Positions 24,727 to 32,131 of a DNA stretch of 64,000 bases are shown piece by piece. Every line of letters begins with the position of its first letter. Position 1 is the stretch's first letter. Made by a program: the position numbers and the translations under genes. A model generated the notes under the pieces. The model saw only the letters and a program-made list of their open reading frames with translations. It ran no database searches and had not been told where the DNA came from. This DNA is from JASHPR01 sp963729365 (GTDB lineage: Bacteria; Actinomycetota; Actinomycetes; Streptosporangiales; Streptosporangiaceae). The stretch lies in assembly GCA_963729365.1 (NCBI GenBank), contig CAVSNQ010000010.1, forward strand, positions 62,001 through 126,000. The letters run 5' to 3'.

Positions 24727-26116
24727 CGGATTTCCCGGTGGGAACGGGGGGGCTTGGGTGGTCCGGTGCCCGGCTCTCCAGGAACCGGGCCAGGTAGCCG
24801 GTGTCCACGCCGCCGCGGGCGAACTCGTCCTGCGCGGCCAGCGCGGCGTGCATCGGGATGGTGGTCGCCACCCCGGCGATCTCGCAGCGGGCCAGCGCGC
24901 TGCGCAGCCGGGCCAGCGCCTCGTCGCGGTCACGGCCACTGACGATGAGTTTGGCCAGCAGTGAGTCGTATCCGGGCGGCACCGCCGACCCCGCCTGCAC
25001 GTGCGTGTCCACCCGGATCCCGGGCCCGGCCGGGAACACGGCCCTGGTCACGGTGCCCGGACTCGGCCGGAAGCCGTCACCCGGGTCCTCGGCGTTGACG
25101 CGGCACTCGATCGCGTGCCCGGCCAGCGCCACCTCGTCCTGGTCCAGCCGCAGCGGGCGGCCCTCGGCCACCGCGATCTGCTCGGCGACCAGGTCGAGCC
25201 CGCTGATGGCCTCGGTAACCGGGTGCTCGACCTGGATCCGCGCGTTCATCTCGAGGAAGTAGAAGGCGCCCCGCTCGGTGTCGACGAGGAACTCCACGGT
25301 GCCCAGGCCGCGGTAGCCCAGGTGCTCGCCGAACGCGACCGCCGCCCGGCGGATCTGTTCCCGCAGGCCGTCTTCGAGCAGCGGCGCGGGCGCCTCCTCG
25401 AGCAGCTTCTGGTAGCGCCGCTGCACCGAGCAGTCCCGGTCGCCCAGGTGGATCACGCGCTCGCCGTCGCCGAGCAGCTGCACCTCAACGTGGCGGCCCG
25501 GCTGCACGTACCGCTCCAGGTACACCCGCGGATCTCCGAAGGCCGCGCCGGCCTCCGCGACGGCCCGCTCGACCGCCGCGTCGAGTTCCTCGGGATGGTG
25601 CACCGGCCGCAGGCCCCGGCCGCCGCCGCCGGCGACCGCCTTGACCAGGATCGGCCAGCCGATCAGCTCGGCCAGCTCGGCTGGCTCGGCCCGGCCGCCG
25701 ACCGTCCCGCCGGGCACCACCGGCAGCCCGGCCGAGCTCGCGTGGCTGCGCGCCGCGAGCTTGTCGCCGGCCGCCTCGAGCTGCTCGGCCGTCGGGCCGA
25801 TGAAGACCAGGCCCGCGGCGTCACAGGCCCGGGCGAGACGCGGGTTCTCAGAGAGGAACCCGTAGCCGGGATGGACCGCGTCGGCGCCCGCGGCGAGCGC
25901 GGCGTCCACGACCGCGGCGACGTCGAGGTAGCTGGCCGCGGGCGCGGCCGGGCCGATCCGGATGGCGGTGTCGGCCAGCCGCGCCGGCAGCGAGTCACGG
26001 TCGGCGTCGGAGACGGCCAGCACGGTCTCGATGCCGAGCGACCGGCAGCTGCGCAGGATGCGCACGGCGATCTCGCCCCGGTTGGCGACCAGGATGCGGC
26101 GCAGGACTCTGTTCAC
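24719..26116 (-). CDS. accC: Biotin carboxylase subunit
   Basis: ATP-dependent carboxylation of biotin on the carrier protein; 465 residues, standard length. It starts RRILVANRGEIAVRILRSCR, with the ATP-grasp glycine loop KAVAGGGGRGLR, YLERYVQPGRHVEVQ, and the catalytic EMNARIQVEHPVTE. GTG 26116 overlaps the carrier gene stop (GTGA). It is grouped with a PC-type carboxyltransferase, not an acyl-CoA type, so the operon carboxylates a small enol or ketone-like acceptor instead of acetyl-CoA. Confidence 0.93.
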   Translation of the reverse strand: MNRVLRRILVANRGEIAVRILRSCRSLGIETVLAVSDADRDSLPARLADTAIRIGPAAPAASYLDVAAVVDAALAAGADAVHPGYGFLSENPRLARACDAAGLVFIGPTAEQLEAAGDKLAARSHASSAGLPVVPGGTVGGRAEPAELAELIGWPILVKAVAGGGGRGLRPVHHPEELDAAVERAVAEAGAAFGDPRVYLERYVQPGRHVEVQLLGDGERVIHLGDRDCSVQRRYQKLLEEAPAPLLEDGLREQIRRAAVAFGEHLGYRGLGTVEFLVDTERGAFYFLEMNARIQVEHPVTEAISGLDLVAEQIAVAEGRPLRLDQDEVALAGHAIECRVNAEDPGDGFRPSPGTVTRAVFPAGPGIRVDTHVQAGSAVPPGYDSLLAKLIVSGRDRDEALARLRSALARCEIAGVATTIPMHAALAAQDEFARGGVDTGYLARFLESRAPDHPSPPVPTGKSGG

Positions 26117-26628
26117 GGATCTTCCCGGATCCACATCAGCGCCGTGTCCCGCTCGGTGAACTCGGCGTTGGCCAGGAGGATCTCCGCGACCGTGCCGCTG
26201 ACGCCCGCGGCGACCGAGTTCATCAGCTTCATGGTCTCGACGATGCCCACGACCGTGTCCGGCTCAACGCGGCTGCCCACGTCCACGAACGGGGGCGCAC
26301 CCGGCATCGGAGCGCGGTAGAACGTCCCGGGCAGCGGCGCGCGCACCGCCCGCAGCCCGTCCCGCTCCTCGGCGCCCGGCAGGGGGGTGCCCGGCGCCGC
26401 CTCGGCCACCCCGGTGGCCGCTACCCCGGCGGTCTGCGCCACCCCGGATGAGGAGGCGGCGGGAGTCATCGTTGGCTCCGCCAGGACCTGCAGTTCCTGC
26501 GTCCACTCTCCGTCGGCGGTGCGGCGCAGCCAGAGGCTGAACCGTGAGGTCTGCAGGTGCATCTCGCCGAACGGCAGGCCGTCGAGCAGCTGCAGGATGT
26601 CCCGCACGTCGTCGCTGGTCAGGTCCAC
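26113..26628 (-). CDS. accB: Biotin carboxyl carrier protein
   Basis: A 171-residue carrier. The N-terminal helical region VDLTSDDVRDILQLLDG and LQTSRFSLWLRR is followed by a variable Ala/Thr/Gly linker and a biotinyl domain from about residue 95. The biotin attachment lysine is K134 in VETMKLMN; the usual alanine before MK is Thr, as in some actinobacterial carriers. GTG 26628, 1 bp after the upstream TGA, is the start. Longer frames upstream are proline-rich shadows of the repeat region. Confidence 0.88.
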   Translation of the reverse strand: MDLTSDDVRDILQLLDGLPFGEMHLQTSRFSLWLRRTADGEWTQELQVLAEPTMTPAASSSGVAQTAGVAATGVAEAAPGTPLPGAEERDGLRAVRAPLPGTFYRAPMPGAPPFVDVGSRVEPDTVVGIVETMKLMNSVAAGVSGTVAEILLANAEFTERDTALMWIREDP

Positions 26629-26629
26629 G

Positions 26630-27865
26630 TCAGCGCTCCGGCCCGGTGGCCGGGGTGGCCGGGGAGGCGGAGGCGGCTTGAGTGGCCGGGGTGGCCGGGG
26701 TGGCGGAGGCGGCTTGAGTCGCCGGAGTGGCCGGGGCGGCGGAGGCAGCCGGAGCGGGGGCGGCGGGGGCGGCGGTAGAGGCCGGGGTGGCCGGGGCGAC
26801 CGCGTTGACCCGGCCGAGCTGCTCGAAGACGTGGTCAACCGCTCTCGCCTTGGGCACGGCGACGGGGCCGGTGCGGCGGCGGGCCCACACCGTCTCCGGC
26901 CGGCTCTGCAGCAGCACGACGCTCTCGGCGGCCGAGGCGCCCTCGGTGATCGCCCACTCGATGTCCTGCGGCGCGCCGTAATGGTCCTCGACCCGCCGCC
27001 CGAGCTGGGCCAGCGCGGCGATCTCGGCGTCGGTGAGGCAGGCGGCCTCCCGCAGCGGTCCTGGCACGTCGGCTTCGGTTACCCCGGTGCCGCCCGGGCC
27101 GGCCCGGTGGAGCCGGTGCTTGACCGCCACGGTGCGCCTGACGATCTCGCCGGTGACCTTGCTGACGACGAAGCTGTCCGGCGTGACATCGCCGCTGACC
27201 AGGGCGGAGCCCAGGCCCCAGCAGCCCTCGACGGCGATCACGGAGCGGTCGCCGGTCGTCGGGCTGCAGGTGAACATGACTCCGGCGCAGCGCGGCTCGA
27301 CCATGCGCTGGACCACGACCGCCATCGCGAGATCCTGCTCGCCGATCTTCATGCGCAGCCGGTACCCGACCGCCTCGGCGTTGTACAGGCTCGCCCAGCA
27401 ATTGCGGACCTGGCCCATCAGGTGCTCGGCGCCACGCACGCACAGGTAGCTGTCCTGCAGCCCGGCGAAGCTGCTCTCGGCGCTGTCCTCCCCGACCGCG
27501 CTGGACCGCACCGCGACCGCGGCTCCGCCGCTATCGCCGCCGAGCCCGCGGTAGCGCTCCACGATGGCCGCTCGCACGTCATCGGGCACCGGCGTCACGG
27601 CGACGCGGGCCCGGACTTCCGCACTGAACCGGGCGATGGCGCCAGGGTCGTCGGCGGGCAACCGCTCGAGCTCGCCACGGATCGCGCCGCCTGGGTCGAG
27701 CGCGCGCAGCACGCGCTCGAACGCCGCCACGGTCACCACGAAGCCACCAGGAACCGGGATGCCGACCTGGCCAAGCTCGCCCAGGCTGGCCGCCTTCCCG
27801 CCAACCAGTGCCCGGTCACCAGAGCCAACCTCGTCAAGATCGCGCACCAACTCGAGCTGGCTCAT
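26630..27865 (-). CDS. PEP-synthase-type ATP/pyruvate-binding subunit
   Basis: A 411-residue protein equal to the N-terminal nucleotide-binding domain of PEP synthase/PPDK. It has VGGKAASLGELGQVGIPVPG, AVRSSAVGEDSAESSFAGLQ, QRMVEPRCAGVMFTCSP and the end motif VVLLQSRPETVWARR. The phosphohistidine domain is absent and is encoded by the neighbouring gene. This split matches phenylphosphate synthase of Thauera (a 40-kDa ATP subunit plus a 70-kDa His subunit). The last 55 residues are an Ala/Pro/Thr repeat tail. It is inferred to donate the ATP beta-phosphate to the partner histidine. Confidence 0.85.
   Translation of the reverse strand: MSQLELVRDLDEVGSGDRALVGGKAASLGELGQVGIPVPGGFVVTVAAFERVLRALDPGGAIRGELERLPADDPGAIARFSAEVRARVAVTPVPDDVRAAIVERYRGLGGDSGGAAVAVRSSAVGEDSAESSFAGLQDSYLCVRGAEHLMGQVRNCWASLYNAEAVGYRLRMKIGEQDLAMAVVVQRMVEPRCAGVMFTCSPTTGDRSVIAVEGCWGLGSALVSGDVTPDSFVVSKVTGEIVRRTVAVKHRLHRAGPGGTGVTEADVPGPLREAACLTDAEIAALAQLGRRVEDHYGAPQDIEWAITEGASAAESVVLLQSRPETVWARRRTGPVAVPKARAVDHVFEQLGRVNAVAPATPASTAAPAAPAPAASAAPATPATQAASATPATPATQAASASPATPATGPER
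26648..26755. repeat. Three 36-bp tandem repeats encoding an Ala/Thr/Pro tail
   Basis: Copies at 26648, 26684 and 26720; the first two are almost identical, the third is diverged. Read on the minus strand they give a 12-residue repeat (TQAASATPATPA-like) at the C-terminus of the ATP/pyruvate-binding subunit. Being a multiple of three, they keep the frame. A flexible linker is likely. Confidence 0.85.
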
Positions 27866-27988
27866 CGCACCAGATCCAGCCGGCCGGGCCGGAGGACGGG
27901 GCAGCCGCGACGCGGCACGGCCAAGTCTGCGACAGCCCGGGGCACGGCCATCAGTGACCACTTTTCTGGGGCAGACAGCACGCGCATG

Positions 27989-29809
27989 TCAGGCGAGGAT
28001 CGTGACGATGCCGCGGTCGCCGTCCACGCGGAGGCGCTGGCCGGTCTCGATGCGCTTGGTGGCGTGGCCGGTGCCGACCACGGCGGGCATCCCGTACTCG
28101 CGGGCCACGATCGCGGCGTGCGACATCGTGCCGCCGATGTCGGAAACGGCCGCCCTGATCTTGCCGAACACCGGGGCCCAGCTCGGCGCGGTCACCGGGC
28201 AGACCAGGATCTCGCCGTCGCGGATCTGGCCGATGTCGTTGACGCTGCGCAGCACCCGGGCCACGCCCTCGACGACGCCGGGCGAGGCCGCGTAGCCGTG
28301 GATCTCGGCGCCGTCGCCGGCCGCGGTCGCCGCCCAGGTCGCCAGCGTCTCCGCGGTGACGCCCCAGAGCATGCGCACGGCCGGGTCGTTGAGCGCCTCG
28401 GGCACCGGGCCGATGGCGGGTGGCGGTGACCAGTCCTTCAGCACCTCGAGCATCCGCTTCCGCTCGGCGATGATCGGCCGGAAGTGGGCGGCGCCGAGCG
28501 GCTTCCCGCCGGCCGCCCAGGCCAGCATCACGTCGGCGAGCGCCTGGTCGACCTCGGAATGATGCAGCTGGAATACATCCTCGGCCTCGGCGAGCACGCC
28601 GTGGGCGGCCAGCAGCCCGCCGAATTCGCGGATCTTGCCGAAGAACTGAGTGGTGAACCAGTGCTCGCAGTACCACTTGTGGTCCTCCACGTACGGGAAG
28701 ACCACCCGGGCCAGGCCGAGCATCTGGTCGAACGCCGCTCGCTCCTCGTCGCCCGGGAGAAGGCCACGGTATTCGGTGACTATGCGTTCCCTCTCGTCTC
28801 GTAGAGCTTCGGTGGGACGGTCGATCACCTCGCCGGCGCGCACCATCCTGACGTAACGCGGCAGGGCGGCAAACGGCACCGTGAGGTTGTCGTTCCAGCT
28901 GCGGTGATGATGGTAGAAGCCGTCGCCGGTGGACACGTTGAACCATGGGTCGCGAGCCTCCTCCAACCCGGCCAGCCAGCGCTGGCCCGCCTCGCCGCGC
29001 TCGGTCAGCGCGGCCAGGACGGCGTCGGGCGAGCATCCCTCGGTGAACAGGTCGTCGACACCGGAGTCGACGGCGAGCCGCGCCAGGCGCCTGAGCTCGT
29101 CGTCGGGCCGGTACATGATCACGTCGATGCCCGCCACCATGCGCGCGACCATCTGGTCGGGGATCTCGGGGAAGGCCTGCTTGCAGAACTCGAAGAAGAC
29201 CACGTAGGCGCCGTAGCCGAGCATGAGGAACTCGGTGTGGTGGTGCCACATCCTGGAGAACAGGTCCAGGCAGCGGTGGTAGTTCTCGCGCACGTAGTGG
29301 TTCTGGGCCACCCCGGTCGACTCGGTGACCACGGAGGCGTCGTCGAACTCGGGCAGCTCCGGAACCTTGATCGCCTCGATCTCGCTGATCAGGCCGGCCA
29401 TCCGCGTCTTCCAGCCCTCATAGAGCTGGTCCCAGTTCCCGTAGTAGTGGCCGGCCCGCTCCTGGAAGATGGCCAGCCGCCGCTCGATCTCGGCCGGGTC
29501 GGTGACCGGGATGGCCGTGATGTAGATCCGCCCGTTGACGATCCGGTGCTCGATGCCGAGCGTGGTCGGGAACACGAACACCCGCGAGGTGTTCGCGCCG
29601 ATCGCCGTGTACGGGATCTCCGCGGTGATCACGTCGAAGGCCGGCATCGGCTCGGGGAAGTGCATCGCGTTGTAGAACCAGAAGCGGTTGTCGTCCTCGG
29701 GCTGGAACCGGGTGAAGTACGGGTACATCGAGCGCCAGCCCTCGGCCCCGGGCACGTCCTCGATCTGCGAGGGGAGCGGGAAGCTGCCGATATTGCCGGT
29801 TCCCTCCAT
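27989..29809 (-). CDS. PEP-utilizer mobile (phosphohistidine) subunit, phenylphosphate-synthase-like
   Basis: A 606-residue protein. The C-terminal 90 residues are the swivelling phosphohistidine domain, with H564 in GGTMSHAAIVAREYGMPAVV. The large N-terminal part (FTRFQPEDDNRFWFYNAMHF...) resembles substrate-binding regions of PEP-synthase-like phosphotransferases such as phenylphosphate synthase and rifampin phosphotransferase. With the ATP subunit it would phosphorylate an organic hydroxyl or enol. AAGGAGG precedes the ATG, 13 bp after the acetoacetyl-CoA synthetase stop. The true acceptor is unknown; a ketone enol is proposed from the neighbours. Confidence 0.82.
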   Translation of the reverse strand: MEGTGNIGSFPLPSQIEDVPGAEGWRSMYPYFTRFQPEDDNRFWFYNAMHFPEPMPAFDVITAEIPYTAIGANTSRVFVFPTTLGIEHRIVNGRIYITAIPVTDPAEIERRLAIFQERAGHYYGNWDQLYEGWKTRMAGLISEIEAIKVPELPEFDDASVVTESTGVAQNHYVRENYHRCLDLFSRMWHHHTEFLMLGYGAYVVFFEFCKQAFPEIPDQMVARMVAGIDVIMYRPDDELRRLARLAVDSGVDDLFTEGCSPDAVLAALTERGEAGQRWLAGLEEARDPWFNVSTGDGFYHHHRSWNDNLTVPFAALPRYVRMVRAGEVIDRPTEALRDERERIVTEYRGLLPGDEERAAFDQMLGLARVVFPYVEDHKWYCEHWFTTQFFGKIREFGGLLAAHGVLAEAEDVFQLHHSEVDQALADVMLAWAAGGKPLGAAHFRPIIAERKRMLEVLKDWSPPPAIGPVPEALNDPAVRMLWGVTAETLATWAATAAGDGAEIHGYAASPGVVEGVARVLRSVNDIGQIRDGEILVCPVTAPSWAPVFGKIRAAVSDIGGTMSHAAIVAREYGMPAVVGTGHATKRIETGQRLRVDGDRGIVTILA

Positions 29810-29822
29810 CGGGAATCCTCCT

Positions 29823-31835
29823 TCAGCCGATCGGGTAGTCCTGCTGGGTCGCCGCGTAGTCGGCGAAGAAGTCGAGCGAGCCCGGGTTCGCCATCGCGTT
29901 GCGGTTGGCCGCCTCGTCCGCTGGCGCGCCGCGCAGGATCTTGCGCACCGGCACCTCCAGCTTCTTCCCGGTCAGCGTGACCGGGATGTCGGGCACCTGC
30001 ACGATCCGGTCGGGCACGTGCCGCGGCGTGTACTCGTGCCGCAGCCGGTCGCGGATCTTGCCCTCGATCCGGTCATCCAGCCGCAGCCCGTCGGCCAGCC
30101 GGACGAACAGCGGCATGAAGAACTGCCCGCCGGGCAGGTCGAGGTTGACGATCAGCGCGTCGTCGATCTCGTCGATCGACGCCAGCACGGCATAGATCTC
30201 GGCGGTGCCCATCCGGACGCCGTGGCGGTTGAGCGTCGCGTCGGAGCGGCCGAGCACGAAGCAACCCCCGCGCGCGTTGATCCGGAAGAAGTCGCCCTGG
30301 CGCCAGACTCCCGGGAAGTCGGCGAAGTACGACTCGCGGTAGCGCACGTCCCCCGCGTCGCCCCAGAACCTGACCGGCATGGATGGCATCGGCTGGGTGA
30401 CGACCAGCTCGCCCACCTCGTCGATGACGCTCTTGCCGCGATCGTTGAACGCCCTCGCGGCCACGCCCAGGTGCGGGGCCTGGATCTCGCCCGCGTAGAC
30501 GGGGCGGGTCGGCACGCCGCCGACGAAACCGGTGCAGACATCGGTTCCGCCGCTGCCGGTGGCCACCCACACGTTCCGCTTGACGTTCTCGTAGAACCAT
30601 GCGGTGCATTCGGCCGAGACCGGCGAGCCCGCGGGCATGATGGCCCGCAGCGCCGACAGGTCGAACGTGGCCCCGGGAACGACCCCGGCCTTGGACATCA
30701 TGTCGACGTAGGCCGGGCTGGCGCCGAAGAAGGTCACTTCGCAGTCCTGCGCGATCCGCCACAGCATGTCCGGGGCCGGGTAGCCGGGGCTGCCGTCGTA
30801 GAGCACCGGGCGTACCCCGAGCAGCAGCGAGCTGATCAGGAAGTTCCACATCATCCAGCCGCTCGTGGTGAAGAAGAACATCCGGTCCCCGGCCCGCAGG
30901 TCCATGTGGAACTGCTGCAGCTTCAGCTGCTCGAGCAGGATCCCGCCGTGGCTGTGCACGATCGCCTTCGGCAGCCCGGTGGTGCCGGAGGAGAACAGGA
31001 TCCACAGCGGGTGGCCGAACGGGACCTGCTCGAAGTCGAACTCCGCGGGCGGCACGGTCTGGTGATCGAGCAGCGCGTCCCAGGTCAGGCCGGCGTCCAG
31101 GCCGTTCCCGCCCCGCCCTTCCTGCGGCTTGGTCAGGTAGGGCAGGCGGACGACGTACTCGAGCCCGTGCAGGCCGCTGACGATCTGCTGCACCTCTTCG
31201 CGGCGGTCGAACTCCTGGCCGCCGTAGGTGTAGCCGTCGACGCAGAACAGCACCTTGGGCTTGAGCTGGCGGAACCGGTCGAGCACGCCGCGCCAGCCGA
31301 AGTCGGGCGAGCAGGATGTCCAGATCGCGCCGACGCTGGTGGTGGCGAGCATGGCGATGGCCGTCTGCGGGATGTTGGGCAGGTAGGACGCGATCCGGTC
31401 ACCCGGGCGCACGCCCATGGCCCGCAGCTGGGTTCCGAGGATCCGCACCTGGCCGGCGAACTCCGCCCAGTCCATGCTGGCCGGCGGCGCGGTCTCACTG
31501 ACGTAGTAGAGCGCGTCCTCGCCGGGCCGCTCGCGCCGCAGCACGTGCTGCGCGTAGTTCAGCCGGGCGCCGGGGAACCACTCGGCGCCGGGCATGGAAC
31601 GGCTGCCGAGCACCCGGTCGGGCGGCACCGAGGCCTCGACGCCGGAGTAATCCCAGACCGCCCGCCAGAAGCCGTCCAGGTCCTCGACCGACCAGCGCCA
31701 CAGCGCGGGATAGCCGTCGAAGCGCAGGCCGCGCTCGGCGGCCAGCCAGTTCGTGAACGCGGTGAGGTTGGAGCCCGCAATCCGCGCGGCGCTGGGCGTC
31801 CAGAGCAGGTCGCCCTCCCGAACCGGTGTCGCCAT
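29823..31835 (-). CDS. Acetoacetate--CoA ligase
   Basis: A 670-residue adenylate-forming enzyme of the acetoacetyl-CoA synthetase type. Evidence: the N-terminal WRWSVEDLDGFWRAVWDYSG, the WFPGARLNYAQHVL segment, the P-loop LFSSGTTGLPKAIVHSHGG, the G/SDVCTGFVGGVPTRPVY region particular to this family, and the catalytic-lysine end TLTGKKLEVPVRKIL. It activates acetoacetate or a similar 3-oxo acid to the CoA ester. GGAGGG is 7 nt before the ATG. It is first in the carboxylase operon, which is why a beta-keto acid is the suspected carboxylation product. Confidence 0.92.
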   Translation of the reverse strand: MATPVREGDLLWTPSAARIAGSNLTAFTNWLAAERGLRFDGYPALWRWSVEDLDGFWRAVWDYSGVEASVPPDRVLGSRSMPGAEWFPGARLNYAQHVLRRERPGEDALYYVSETAPPASMDWAEFAGQVRILGTQLRAMGVRPGDRIASYLPNIPQTAIAMLATTSVGAIWTSCSPDFGWRGVLDRFRQLKPKVLFCVDGYTYGGQEFDRREEVQQIVSGLHGLEYVVRLPYLTKPQEGRGGNGLDAGLTWDALLDHQTVPPAEFDFEQVPFGHPLWILFSSGTTGLPKAIVHSHGGILLEQLKLQQFHMDLRAGDRMFFFTTSGWMMWNFLISSLLLGVRPVLYDGSPGYPAPDMLWRIAQDCEVTFFGASPAYVDMMSKAGVVPGATFDLSALRAIMPAGSPVSAECTAWFYENVKRNVWVATGSGGTDVCTGFVGGVPTRPVYAGEIQAPHLGVAARAFNDRGKSVIDEVGELVVTQPMPSMPVRFWGDAGDVRYRESYFADFPGVWRQGDFFRINARGGCFVLGRSDATLNRHGVRMGTAEIYAVLASIDEIDDALIVNLDLPGGQFFMPLFVRLADGLRLDDRIEGKIRDRLRHEYTPRHVPDRIVQVPDIPVTLTGKKLEVPVRKILRGAPADEAANRNAMANPGSLDFFADYAATQQDYPIG

Positions 31836-32131
31836 GCGCCGACCCTCCGCGCCTCGCCGTCGCCTCGCGGGTATGCGGTCCGGTTAGCACCGGCTGGATT
31901 CGGCTGGATGATGCGCCGTGCCGGCAGTTAGCCCGGATTCCCCGTTCGTATCTCGGGTGATACCAGGCTGACAGTCTGGCCTCGGCCGAGGCAATAAACA
32001 TTTGACAGGTTTTCACCTGGTGAAAACCTGTTGCGCCCGGCCTGGCCGGCCGATGGGTAAACCGCATAGCGTGACGCTGATCCGATTCACCGCATCTCGC
32101 GGGCATCGCCTGACGGCCCGGCCGACGCTGC
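31836..32131. other. Promoter region of the carboxylase operon
   Basis: About 295 bp between the amidase 3' end and the ligase ATG, with two perfect palindromes: a 14-bp GCCTCGGCCGAGGC at 31979-31992 and a 27-bp one at 32005-32031. No gene seen. It probably contains the operon promoter. Confidence 0.6.
32005..32031. promoter_or_regulatory. 27-bp perfect palindrome, candidate operator
   Basis: Arms ACAGGTTTTCACC and GGTGAAAACCTGT, each 13 bp, around a single central T. With a 1-nt spacer it cannot form a good RNA hairpin, so it reads as a dimeric protein site rather than a terminator. It lies 170 bp upstream of the acetoacetate--CoA ligase ATG. The regulator is not encoded nearby. Confidence 0.65.

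Noticed and set aside
22780..24942. 720-codon plus-strand open frame
   Set aside because: Antisense to the HAD and carboxyltransferase genes; no conserved motif.
26629..26838. Longer biotin carrier with a proline-rich N-terminus
   Set aside because: The extra 70 codons come from the 36-bp repeat region of the upstream gene read out of frame; GTG 26628 follows that gene's stop at once.
27033..27449. Rifampin phosphotransferase resistance gene
   Set aside because: That enzyme carries ATP, rifamycin and His domains in one chain of about 860 residues; here the domains are in two genes in a carboxylase operon.
26387..28429. 680-codon plus-strand open frame
   Set aside because: Antisense to the biotin carrier and PEP-synthase-like genes; composition is Arg/Gly/Ala/Pro-rich with no domain, a GC shadow.
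29688..31931. 747-codon plus-strand open frame
   Set aside because: Antisense to the well-supported acetoacetate--CoA ligase; no recognisable motif.
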